The position numbers and the translations under genes are program-made. Source: JADLHS01 sp020848635 (lineage in GTDB: Bacteria > Verrucomicrobiota > Verrucomicrobiia > Limisphaerales > JADLHS01). From it: a DNA stretch of 64,000 bases. The stretch covers positions 248,001 through 312,000 of the forward strand of contig JBAOIL010000038.1 of the NCBI GenBank assembly GCA_037044975.1. The letters are read 5' to 3'. The notes under the pieces are model-generated. The model was not told the origin of the DNA. It saw only the letters and a program-made list of their open reading frames with translations, and searched no databases. Below are positions 52,803 to 60,149 of this stretch, piece after piece (within the stretch, counting starts at the first letter, position 1; every line of letters starts with the position of its first letter).

Positions 52803-53010
52803 ATGAAGATTTCATCCAAGCCGCAGCGATTTCGTGATAGCCGAACAATGGATCCCAGACATTCCGAGAGCCATACGTGAACGCCTCAACGGCATTACGA
52901 TCAGCGGCGGTCTCGACACCATCTAGCACGAGGTGATGAAGTAGAATCCCGCCATACCGCCCATCGACCGGAAGGCATCTCGGTTTGTCGTGATTCCGTG
53001 TCTCATCCAT
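52738..53010 (-). other. Doubtful small ORF between two redox genes
   Basis: Ninety codons from ATG 53010 (MDETRNHDKPRC), overlapping the start of the NuoEF-like gene by 65 bp. It resembles nothing I know. The 224-bp gap in an otherwise tightly packed operon, and the lack of any other content there, are the only reasons to mention it. It could be a remnant or chance. Confidence 0.2.
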
Positions 53011-53026
53011 GGTTGCTTCGTCCTTG

Positions 53027-54865
53027 TCACGCAGAGCACCACAAGTTCGTTGCCCCGCGCAGATAAATGTGGCCATTTGCAATTGCCGGACTGGCGTGGA
53101 ACTTGTCATCCATTTTCGCGCGGCTCAGTTCCTTGAACTCGCGTCCCGCTTCAACCCACACGACCTCGCCTTTGGTGTTGAGGACGAGCAATCGGTGACC
53201 AACGATGGCCGGGGAGGATTGGACCTCCAACTCCAAATCCTTTTGCCAGACCATTTTCCCATCCTTCGCGTCAAAGCAAGTCAACAGCCCGCCGGTGGTC
53301 ACGGTGAACACCAAGTCGCCGTTGCTCACCGGGCTCGTAATGTCCGGCAAACTTTCCTCCACCGTCCACGCGAGGTGGGATTTGGTCACGTCGCCGGCCC
53401 CGTCCGGACGAAGCGCGAAAAGCTTGCTTGCCGGATTAATCGCCATGACCAGTCCGGCCGCGAAAATCGGCGAGGGCGTGATTTCGCCTTCCATCAATTC
53501 CGCACGCCACAGTTCGTTGCCGTCCGCGAGGGACGAACTCATCACGAAGGGCAGCGCCAGCGTGATGATCTGGAGCCTGCCCGCCGCTTCGATGATGATC
53601 GGGGACGCCCACGAACCGTGCGTGGGCTTGGTACGATCCCAGAGCAGGCGTCCGGTCGCGCAGTCAAATGCCAGCAGCTTTGAACCCCCGGGCGCGCCTT
53701 CGTCTTGATCCATCTGAACCACCAGTTTGCCCGGCCAGATCGCCAACGAACTGGCATGGCCATACATGTTCTTCGGCACGCCGATGTTTTTCGCCCAGGC
53801 GCGCGCGCCGTCAAACTTGAACGCCACGAGGTCGCCGTTAGCAAACAGGACAAACGCGCGGCGACCATCCGTGGCCATCGTCGAGGCGGCGTAACCGGTC
53901 GCGTCCGGAATCTCCGGCGGCACTGCCGGGCTGCCGGGCACATTTGCGACGGCGCGCTGCCACAGAAGTTTTCCGTCCCCGGCGTCAAAACACATCACTT
54001 CGCGCTGCTTCGCATCGCCACCGGAAAGAAAGACCCGATTGCTCCAAACGACCGGCGAATTGAAGCCGAGCGCCGGCACGGACGATTTCCAGACCACGTT
54101 TCCGCCGGCGGTTACGTCGAAGTTCAAGCCCGCATCACCACTCGTCGCGCCGCCGCCGGCCAGTCCGCGGAAGCGCGGCCAGTTGGCTTGGAACTCCGCC
54201 AGCGAAGGCAAATCCGAGCCGCTGCTCTGGCTGCCGGCGTGCGCTTGGTTCAATTCGCTGGCTGGATCCGGCAACGGCGATTGGCTTGTGAAAGCCAGCG
54301 CGAGCAAACCGGTTCCGATCGCGCCGCCGACGCCCGCCACTGACCACCGCGCGCGGGTTGCCGCTTGCAGGGCGAGCGATTGGGCGTCCGTCCGGCGCTG
54401 CGGCCGGGGGAGTGGTTGCGTCAAGCGCGTTGCGGCTTTCGCGGCCAACAACAGCGCGCCGACCCCGGCGACCAGCAGCCATCCGCCGGTGACGTTGAGG
54501 GCGAGCCGCCGGAAGTAACGCTCGCGGAATTCGAGATCGAGCCGACGAATCTCGCTGCGCAACGCTTCGTCCGCTGGCGCGACGCGGAGTTTTTCCTTCA
54601 GCGCGAGCAATTGTGGTGATTTCCAGGGGTCCCGCTCGGCCGCGACCGAGTGCTGATAGAGCATGTAGGTACAAACCAGGAGGCAGAATGCCATCGCGAT
54701 CCAAGCGGTTCGAGACAGCGTTCCGGCTTTTTGGACTGCGGTGGCAGAGGGCAGCGATGGCAACGGTTTCTCCGACGCTTCCGGGGCGGTCGAGAGCGGC
54801 GTGGCGCTTCCCTTCCCGCCGTCTTCCAAGCCGGCTGGCTCCGCCTTGGCGTGAGAAGTCGTCAT
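53027..54865 (-). CDS. Membrane-anchored PQQ-like beta-propeller protein
   Basis: 612 residues from ATG 54865 (MTTSHAKAEP), overlapping the upstream stop by 4 bp. A Pro/Ser-rich N-terminus is followed by three hydrophobic segments (AWIAMAFCLLVCTYMLY; GGWLLVAGVGALLLAA; GVGGAIGTGLLALAF), then a periplasmic propeller from about 300 with blades such as DAGDGKLLWQRA, DCATGRLLWDR and DAKDGKMVWQKD. These are BamB/PQQ-type W-motif blades. Quinoprotein dehydrogenase active-site residues are not evident, so PQQ binding is not assured. Its place after the NapH-like gene suggests a structural or electron-accepting role in the same membrane complex. Confidence 0.8.
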   Translation of the reverse strand: MTTSHAKAEPAGLEDGGKGSATPLSTAPEASEKPLPSLPSATAVQKAGTLSRTAWIAMAFCLLVCTYMLYQHSVAAERDPWKSPQLLALKEKLRVAPADEALRSEIRRLDLEFRERYFRRLALNVTGGWLLVAGVGALLLAAKAATRLTQPLPRPQRRTDAQSLALQAATRARWSVAGVGGAIGTGLLALAFTSQSPLPDPASELNQAHAGSQSSGSDLPSLAEFQANWPRFRGLAGGGATSGDAGLNFDVTAGGNVVWKSSVPALGFNSPVVWSNRVFLSGGDAKQREVMCFDAGDGKLLWQRAVANVPGSPAVPPEIPDATGYAASTMATDGRRAFVLFANGDLVAFKFDGARAWAKNIGVPKNMYGHASSLAIWPGKLVVQMDQDEGAPGGSKLLAFDCATGRLLWDRTKPTHGSWASPIIIEAAGRLQIITLALPFVMSSSLADGNELWRAELMEGEITPSPIFAAGLVMAINPASKLFALRPDGAGDVTKSHLAWTVEESLPDITSPVSNGDLVFTVTTGGLLTCFDAKDGKMVWQKDLELEVQSSPAIVGHRLLVLNTKGEVVWVEAGREFKELSRAKMDDKFHASPAIANGHIYLRGATNLWCSA

Positions 54866-56178
54866 GCCTTGACCGGGGTTGCGATGGAAGCGGACGACGG
54901 CAGTTCGCTCGCCGGCAGCTGGCCGATGCGGACCAGCTCCTGCGGGCACGAACGAAAACAGCGGGCGCAGGCGAAGCAAGCGCCGCGATCCGGCTCGAAA
55001 TCCGTTCGCAGTGTCCGCAACGAGAGACTCACCAGCTTCACGCCCAGCACCAAGCCGACCCAGCCACCAAACGCCAGGCACGCCCGCCGGAAACGTTGTT
55101 GCAGATCCGCTGCGGATTTCAGCAATGCCTCCGGGTCGTGTTCGGCACGTTGAAGCGCGAGCGTTTCGGGCGTCATCACGCCATAGTTCACTGGCGATTT
55201 TTGCTGCGCGAGGTAGCGCTCGGCGAGTTCAACCGTCGGGTTCAGTCGGGAAACCGGCACCGCCAGCCGGCCACCCAGCCACGCGCCGCCCACGATCAGT
55301 GCTGGCACGAGCAGGACGAGCCAACCGAGCCGCCGGCGTTCGGGCGTCAGCAGTTTTGGTGCGATCGTACCTGGCGAAGGCTCGCGCATCGCGCCAAACG
55401 GACAGGCGTTGGCGCAGAGCTGGCATTGGGTGCAGACATCGGGGGTCACCCGCACGCGCCATTTCGAGGCAAGCGCGGCGAGTTTGAGCAACGCACCGTA
55501 GGGGCAGAGGAAACGGCAGTAGGGGCGACCCACGAACATCCCCAGCAGAAGCGTGAGCGCCGCGAGCGCAATTAGGAGGCCGGGGCCGTTCAGTCGGAAG
55601 ATCGGCACAATCGGATCATAGCGACAGATCGGGAAACCCGTGCCCGTCGCGGCGAACGCGAGGCCGAAGCCGAGAAAGATGAACGGTAAAATACCCAGCG
55701 CATGTTCGAGCCAGGCGGGAACCTTCAGGGGCTTGATGATGAGCAAATCCTGCAAAGCGCCGTGCGGACAGACTCCCGCGCAAAACGCGCGGCCCGCGAA
55801 TAGCGCGACGATGAGCGGCAGCGCGAAGAACGCGATGACGGTGAGCGGCACCGTGTAGCCGGCCTCGCACAGACCGAGGATGATGTTCTGCGGCGCGCCG
55901 ATGGCGCAAATGCAGCCTTTCCGCCAGAAGCCGAAATACGCGAGCGAGCAGAGGGACAGCCAGAAAACTCCGCGGCGCGAGCGGTGTTTGTGGATGAGCC
56001 ACACCGCGACGCCAAGGCACCCTGCCAGCACGGCGACGTCGAGGTATTGCAGCCATTCCGCGCGGGCGGCAGGCGTGGTCGTGATGGGGAGTTGGTGATT
56101 CGTTTCACTGAAATCGGGTGGCGGGAAACGGGGTTCGGCAAGGGAGGAGAAGGTCAGCAGTGCAAGCGTCGCTAGCAT
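54862..56178 (-). CDS. NapH-like membrane 4Fe-4S protein
   Basis: 438 residues from ATG 56178 (MLATLALLTFSSLAEP), a plausible signal or first helix. Transmembrane segments follow, with NapH/CcoG-type cysteine motifs on the cytoplasmic side: GRAFCAGVCPHGALQD and GRPYCRFLCPYGALLK, then a ferredoxin pair CTQCQLCANACPFGAM and, near the C-terminus, CFACARCFRSCPQEL. NapH-type proteins take electrons from quinol to a periplasmic NapG-like protein. An in-frame ATG at 56427 sits two bases past the NapG-like stop and is where coupling predicts the original start. Between the two lies the dispersed repeat, so a longer product carrying translated repeat (RSSRREEALS) is possible. Confidence 0.8.
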   Translation of the reverse strand: MLATLALLTFSSLAEPRFPPPDFSETNHQLPITTTPAARAEWLQYLDVAVLAGCLGVAVWLIHKHRSRRGVFWLSLCSLAYFGFWRKGCICAIGAPQNIILGLCEAGYTVPLTVIAFFALPLIVALFAGRAFCAGVCPHGALQDLLIIKPLKVPAWLEHALGILPFIFLGFGLAFAATGTGFPICRYDPIVPIFRLNGPGLLIALAALTLLLGMFVGRPYCRFLCPYGALLKLAALASKWRVRVTPDVCTQCQLCANACPFGAMREPSPGTIAPKLLTPERRRLGWLVLLVPALIVGGAWLGGRLAVPVSRLNPTVELAERYLAQQKSPVNYGVMTPETLALQRAEHDPEALLKSAADLQQRFRRACLAFGGWVGLVLGVKLVSLSLRTLRTDFEPDRGACFACARCFRSCPQELVRIGQLPASELPSSASIATPVKA

Positions 56179-56213
56179 GAGCAGTGTAGCCTTTGCCCCA
56201 AAACTGATGCACC

Positions 56214-56410
56214 ACAGTGGGTAGGGTCGTCGCGGTGTGACGATCCCGGCCCGTGCAGGGCCGGAACAATTCATCGTATTGTTCGCATTCCGTGGAGAAG
56301 AATTGCGCCGTTGCACGCGGCGCTGGTCGTCGCAGCGCGACGACCCTACCACCGGCACGGAAGCCGTCCGTTCCGTTTCAGACAGAGCCTCCTCACGTCG
56401 GCTGCTGCGA
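56214..56410 (-). repeat. Dispersed repeat at the 5' end of the NapH-like gene
   Basis: About 195 bp. One end (56381-56406) is the unit with the GCCGACGTGAGGAGGCTC core. The other part is bounded by a perfect 15-bp inverted repeat, GGTAGGGTCGTCGCG at 56220-56234 and its complement at 56336-56350. Minus-strand translation is open and contains SSRREEAL, a peptide often seen in Verrucomicrobiota annotations as translated repeat. It separates the coupled start of the NapH-like gene from its conserved body. Confidence 0.75.
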
Positions 56411-56429
56411 TGGAGAAGGCGGCTCATGT

Positions 56430-57005
56430 TCAATGCGCGTGGGTGGTCTTGAGCAGATACGGCTGGCTCGCCGGCACGCGGCGGAAGGCGTCGCCGGGAC
56501 AGGTGCGGGCGATGGCGCATTCGTTGCAATGCACGCAGCGGTCATGGCGGATTTGCAGGAACAGCGAGCCGTTGCCGAAACGACTACAGCCCTCAACGCA
56601 CTTGGCGCAGCCGATGCAAAGCTGCTCGTCAATCTTGTATTCGTAGTAGGGGTCTTCGATAAACGAGCGTTGAATCGCGCCCGTGGGGCAGAGCTGGTTT
56701 TCGGCAGCAGTGGTGAGCGCGTTTGGCTCGGGCTCGAAGTAGCCGGTGCAAAGATTGCAGTAGCCGCACATCGCGAAGGCGTGGACGCATTTCACGGCGG
56801 ACTGTTCGAGCACGCACTTCGTGGCGCAGTTGCCACAGCGGAGACACTTCTGCGGATCAATCTGCCAGACCCAGCCCTCGGCGGTGCTACGGTTGGCCAC
56901 CACGCCGGCCAGCGCGCCGAGACCGGTCATTGCGGCAATCCGTGCTCCGTTGCGCAGGAAAGTGCGGCGGGTGGTCGGCCGATCCGATTTTGGCTGCTCG
57001 TTCAT
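56430..57005 (-). CDS. NapG/MauM-like Tat-exported ferredoxin
   Basis: 191 residues from ATG 57005, overlapping the NHL gene's stop by 4 bp. The Tat signal is RRTFLRNGARIAAMTGLGAL. Four Cys clusters fit three or four 4Fe-4S centres: CLRCGNCATKC, CGYCNLCTGYF (with a later CPTG), CIGCAKCVEGC and CVHCNECAIARTCPG. This is the layout of NapG/MauM electron carriers that work with NapH at the periplasmic face. Here the terminal partner is not a nitrate reductase, since none is encoded nearby; the propeller proteins on either side are candidates. Confidence 0.85.
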   Translation of the reverse strand: MNEQPKSDRPTTRRTFLRNGARIAAMTGLGALAGVVANRSTAEGWVWQIDPQKCLRCGNCATKCVLEQSAVKCVHAFAMCGYCNLCTGYFEPEPNALTTAAENQLCPTGAIQRSFIEDPYYEYKIDEQLCIGCAKCVEGCSRFGNGSLFLQIRHDRCVHCNECAIARTCPGDAFRRVPASQPYLLKTTHAH

Positions 57006-58016
57006 GCCCGGTGCTTCATCACGCGGACATCGCCAGTGACCAGGTCTAAAATGTAGATCCGCCCTTGCGCATCCACGGCCGCATCAAGCCCGCCCGCGGT
57101 GCAATCGGACGGACCGCAGGCCTTGCCGTTCGCGACGAACGACTCCACGCCCGCGACGACGGATTCGAACTGGCCGTCGGTGCGGTAAACTTTGACGCGC
57201 GGCAATCCTTTTTCGCAGGTAACGAAACGACCGTCCGGCAGCAACGCGAGGTTGATCGGATTGCAGCAGCCACAAAACCCCTTGATCCCCATGGAAGCCG
57301 ATCCCCAGGAACCCTCAAAGTCCCCGTCCGCCGTGTAAAGTTCCATGCGATGCCGTCCGGGATTGTTGACGCGCAGTAACCCATCACGCGACACTTCTAC
57401 GTCGAAGAACGGGCTGGGAATGATGAAACCGGGAATGTTGCGTTCCTTGTCTTTCTCGCCGATGCGCCGGACGAGTTTCCCGGACTTGTCGTAACGCAAG
57501 ATGACGCGATTCCCGGCGTCGGCCGCGTATACCTCGTTCTCGGTCGTGGCCATTCCCGTAATCCAGGATTTCTTACCGGGTGAATCCCAAGTGGCCTTGC
57601 GCTGGCCTTTGGCGTCGAAGACTTCGATGTGGTCGCGCAGGCCAAGATAGATCGTCCCGTCCTTTTCAACCGCACAGCAGCGGGACGGTTCGGCCAGGGC
57701 AATCTCGAGTCCGCGGTCGCCGGAGCGGTTCATCGCGGTGAGATAATTGCCGGAGCAAAGGTAGAGCGTATCTTCCGGACCGATCGCGATGCGCTTGGCT
57801 TCGGCGTGCGGCGCTTTCCAACGCGCGGTTTCTTCGTAGGTGATGAGCTTGGGATCGGTTTTCTGGAGATGTGAAACGTCGTAGGCGAACGGATTCGTGG
57901 CGGCCTTTTCGGCCGCCTGCCCGCGCTGCGAAGCAATCGCCCCAAGGATGGCCATGCGCGCCGGCGGTTTGGCTGAAGAATTCCCGGCGCGAGGCGAGTT
58001 GAAATTCGCGTTTCAT
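57002..58016 (-). CDS. Tat-exported NHL/six-bladed propeller protein, frameshifted in the signal
   Basis: From ATG 58016 the Tat signal (MKREFQLASRREFFSQTAG) is followed near 57957 by a one-base loss, after which the frame beginning MAILGAIASQRGQAA completes the signal and the mature protein. The repaired product is about 338 residues. NHL-type blades are visible (YAADAGNRVILRYDKSG, DGLLRVNNPGRHRMELY, YILDLVTGDVRVMK). A cysteine-rich segment FCGCCNPINL and later CGPSDC are unusual for NHL proteins and could bind metal or haem. It lies in a tightly packed redox operon, so it probably functions beside the NapG/NapH-like proteins in the periplasm. Confidence 0.75.
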
Positions 58017-58034
58017 GAAACCCCTCCTTTGCTT

Positions 58035-58102
58035 GTAGGCGCCGACGTGAGGAGGCTCTGACTTTTCAGTGGAATAGTCTGAGCCTCCTCACGTCGGCTG
58101 CT
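58035..58102. repeat. Fold-back pair of the dispersed repeat
   Basis: GCCGACGTGAGGAGGCTC at 58041-58058 and its exact complement at 58081-58098 form a perfect 18-bp inverted repeat with a 22-base spacer, extendable by four more pairs past one mismatch. It is the same unit as at 51573 and 56381. It supplies the last dozen codons and stop of the 88-residue Tat protein gene and could act as a transcript hairpin between the two genes. Confidence 0.8.
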
Positions 58103-58332
58103 TCGAAATAAAATTCTTTCGCCGAAAGCGCCGGGGGCAAACCGCACTCAGCAAGCGTTTCGCAACCGCGGCAGATTCCCTGATTGATGCAGGTCTGGCC
58201 GGCCAGTTTGCCGCCGCTGCGTTGGACCAGCGTAGCCGACACCGCGCCCAACGCGGTGAGCAGGGCATAACGCGCGCCGCCGCGCAGAAACTGCCGCCGG
58301 CTCGCGCCGCCAGTTTGATCGGCTTCGTTCAT
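58066..58332 (-). CDS. Short Tat-exported Cys-rich protein, C-terminus replaced by repeat DNA
   Basis: 88 residues. A Tat signal (SRRQFLRGGARYALLTALGAV) is followed by a short mature part with four cysteines, CINQGICRGCETLAEC, then GLPPALSAKEF. The last residues (EAADVRRLRLFH) are translated from the dispersed repeat, so the natural C-terminus may have been shortened. It is the first gene of the minus-strand redox cluster. The four-Cys segment may hold a small Fe-S or metal site; this is inference, and the protein is not a known family to me. Confidence 0.6.
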   Translation of the reverse strand: MNEADQTGGASRRQFLRGGARYALLTALGAVSATLVQRSGGKLAGQTCINQGICRGCETLAECGLPPALSAKEFYFEAADVRRLRLFH

Positions 58333-59019
58333 GGCGCAAAAATGAAGGGCTCCGGCCCGAAGAAATCCACGAACCGGCTGCCACTTTGATTGACCCCTAA
58401 AAGCTAGGCGCGCCCGCCTAATCCCGCTTCCTTTGGATTGGCAAACATTGGCTCTTTATTGCCGCCGGGCGGCACGAGCGCGGTAGCGGTGACGACAGGA
58501 TCAGGGTGCAGCGGATGGGGACGCATCTTGAAGGCTGCCCCCGAACGGCGGGGGGTTCGACCGCCGGGGGCGCGAGCTGGAGGGCTCGCCGCCGCCCCCG
58601 GCTCGCTTTATCTCGCGAAGAAAATAACTCGTGAACGAACAAAAATCATTTGGCGCATCCGCCCCAGACGCACGTCCGCAAAAAACTGGGGCCGGGGTGT
58701 TCCGCAGGGAACGCACCCGGTAACCGTCTTCAACTTGAATGGATAGCGTGTGGGTGTACTGCAAAGTGTTTCTGGACCGGGCCGCGGCGTTGGATCGCGG
58801 CCCTGGCAAGTCGGTTGAGGTGAGAACTGCGTGGGCAGCGCACTCTGACCGGCTCGACTGAGTCCGTAGAGGTGTTTAGCCGGAGGCCCAGCCTCCAAGC
58901 TGCGAAGCGAAATTAAGTCGGAGCTCCCGTTCCCGAGACGTCAAACCGGAAAAGAAAACTTTCCCGGCCGGAAATCATTTTGTCTGTTGACCGCACGGGC
59001 TTAAGAGGTGTTGGACAAT
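58333..59019. other. Gene-poor interval, 687 bp
   Basis: Upstream region of the redox cluster. Open frames on both strands are GC-driven and show low-complexity Pro/Gly/Arg peptides only. I looked for tRNA T-arms, RNase P, tmRNA, SRP RNA and cobalamin-type cores and found none I can defend. A promoter for the redox operon should lie near 58340-58440, but no clear boxes stand out. Confidence 0.45.
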
Positions 59020-59337
59020 TCACCGCTCATACATCCTGAGCAACCATGACGTGAAATGCCCCAAAACCCATACGGGCAGGGTCGCAAACGCGAAAGCTCC
59101 CAGACGCTGCCAACACGACCCGCAACGCACAAACACACTCAGAACGACGACGGAAGTAGCGCTCAAACCAAGCATCAGAAGATCCAGTGGAACACTCCGC
59201 CACGGATGCACGAACGCACTGTATGTGCCAGCCACACTCGCCGCAGCGAACGCGGGGATATACAGCAAGCCAAGGGCGACAAAGCACCCGCAAGCAACGA
59301 TCAACCTCGCTCGAAGCGATTTGGAGTTGGCAACCAT
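59020..59337 (-). CDS. Small hypothetical membrane protein
   Basis: 105 residues. Three hydrophobic segments (LIVACGCFVALGLLYIPAF; LLMLGLSATSVVVLSVFV; LGAFAFATLPVWVLGHF) alternate with short polar loops, so it is probably an inner-membrane protein. No family recognised. It starts 21 bp after the stop of the 167-residue gene and may be cotranscribed with it. By eye the base composition is less GC-rich than its neighbours. Confidence 0.5.
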   Translation of the reverse strand: MVANSKSLRARLIVACGCFVALGLLYIPAFAAASVAGTYSAFVHPWRSVPLDLLMLGLSATSVVVLSVFVRCGSCWQRLGAFAFATLPVWVLGHFTSWLLRMYER

Positions 59338-59358
59338 GTCACCTCATGTCCAACGAGC

Positions 59359-59862
59359 TCAGCGCTCCAGCGCATTAGGCGTCCTAGTCATAGCCAATGA
59401 CAAACCTCTCCAATCCATCACGCTGCGGGGCGACGAAAGGAACTCTCGAAAGACGAACAGCACGAAACCCCAATCGTGAAACAACTCCTTGTCACGTTCG
59501 TCGCGCCTGAGGACGTAACATCTGCGATCTCCGGCGAACGCGCTGCGAACGTGAGGCAACAGCTTGGCACGCTCGGCAACGTCATGACCCGGCGTCTCGG
59601 ACAACTCGACACTCCCGAGGTAGTTCTCAAGGTCTGCCTCATGCAGTGGAATGTAATCATCTGCGCTGATACGACCAGCCTCAAACGGGCCGTGAATGCC
59701 TGTCTCGTCCTTGTCGCTCTGCAGAAAAGATGTGTGGAAAGCAGGCGAGGCGACATACTGCTGAACCAACTCCAGGTCCGATGCTTCCGCTGAAAGCTGC
59801 ACGGTGTCATGACAAAGCCAACCGTAATCCCAAAGACGCGTGACTATTGGTGCGGTATCCAT
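59359..59862 (-). CDS. Hypothetical cytoplasmic protein
   Basis: 167 residues from ATG 59862 (MDTAPIVTRLWDYGW); upstream in-frame codons run through a structured non-coding region and are rejected. Acidic, soluble, with no signal peptide or transmembrane segment, and one CYVLRRDERDKELF segment. Not recognised. It forms a pair with the small membrane protein gene downstream. The GTTAGGC sequence 5 bp before its ATG resembles an integron cassette boundary, but a full attC is not convincing. Confidence 0.45.
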   Translation of the reverse strand: MDTAPIVTRLWDYGWLCHDTVQLSAEASDLELVQQYVASPAFHTSFLQSDKDETGIHGPFEAGRISADDYIPLHEADLENYLGSVELSETPGHDVAERAKLLPHVRSAFAGDRRCYVLRRDERDKELFHDWGFVLFVFREFLSSPRSVMDWRGLSLAMTRTPNALER

Positions 59863-60149
59863 AGAACGCCTAACTTGAATTATGCAGGTCTGGATATCAT
59901 GCCGTTTGGGATGATATCCAAACGGTTGGCAATCCGCAGATGAAAACAGTCGCTTCATCAGGAGCGAGCTTAGGCCCCGGCCGGCCGGTGTCAACCGATT
60001 CACGCCCTTTTTGGCTTGGAGGTATCCAGCCGTTTGCTTTCTGTTCCGGTCCCGGGCGTTAGCTCGATCCACCTGCCGCCCAGCCAAGTACCCGTTTCGC
60101 TGACGTAGAGCAACCCGATCCGCTGCGCGGCACGGTTGGGAACAGCAAC
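59863..60149. other. Structured non-coding region with two mutually exclusive hairpins
   Basis: GGATATCAT (59892-59900) pairs with ATGATATCC (59911-59919). CCGTTTGG (59902-59909) pairs with CCAAACGG (59918-59925). The two stems share bases, so only one can form. They lie 30-65 bp upstream of the 167-residue gene on the minus strand. This could be a leader switch, a recombination-site fold or chance; no riboswitch class is recognised. The remainder up to the broken PQQ gene holds nothing I can name. Confidence 0.4.

Noticed and set aside
58540..58580. A tRNA-like T-arm (GGTTCGACC in a GC stem)
   Set aside because: No acceptor stem, anticodon arm or D-loop could be drawn around it.
58660..58960. 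Structured RNA such as RNase P, tmRNA or a cobalamin riboswitch
   Set aside because: None of the invariant core sequences of these classes is present; only general GC-rich pairing is seen.
59867..59975. A complete integron attC site upstream of the 167-residue gene
   Set aside because: GCCTAAC/GTTAGGC-like ends exist, but the inner L-box arms are not complementary and the distal R-box has a mismatch, so I list the region only as structured.
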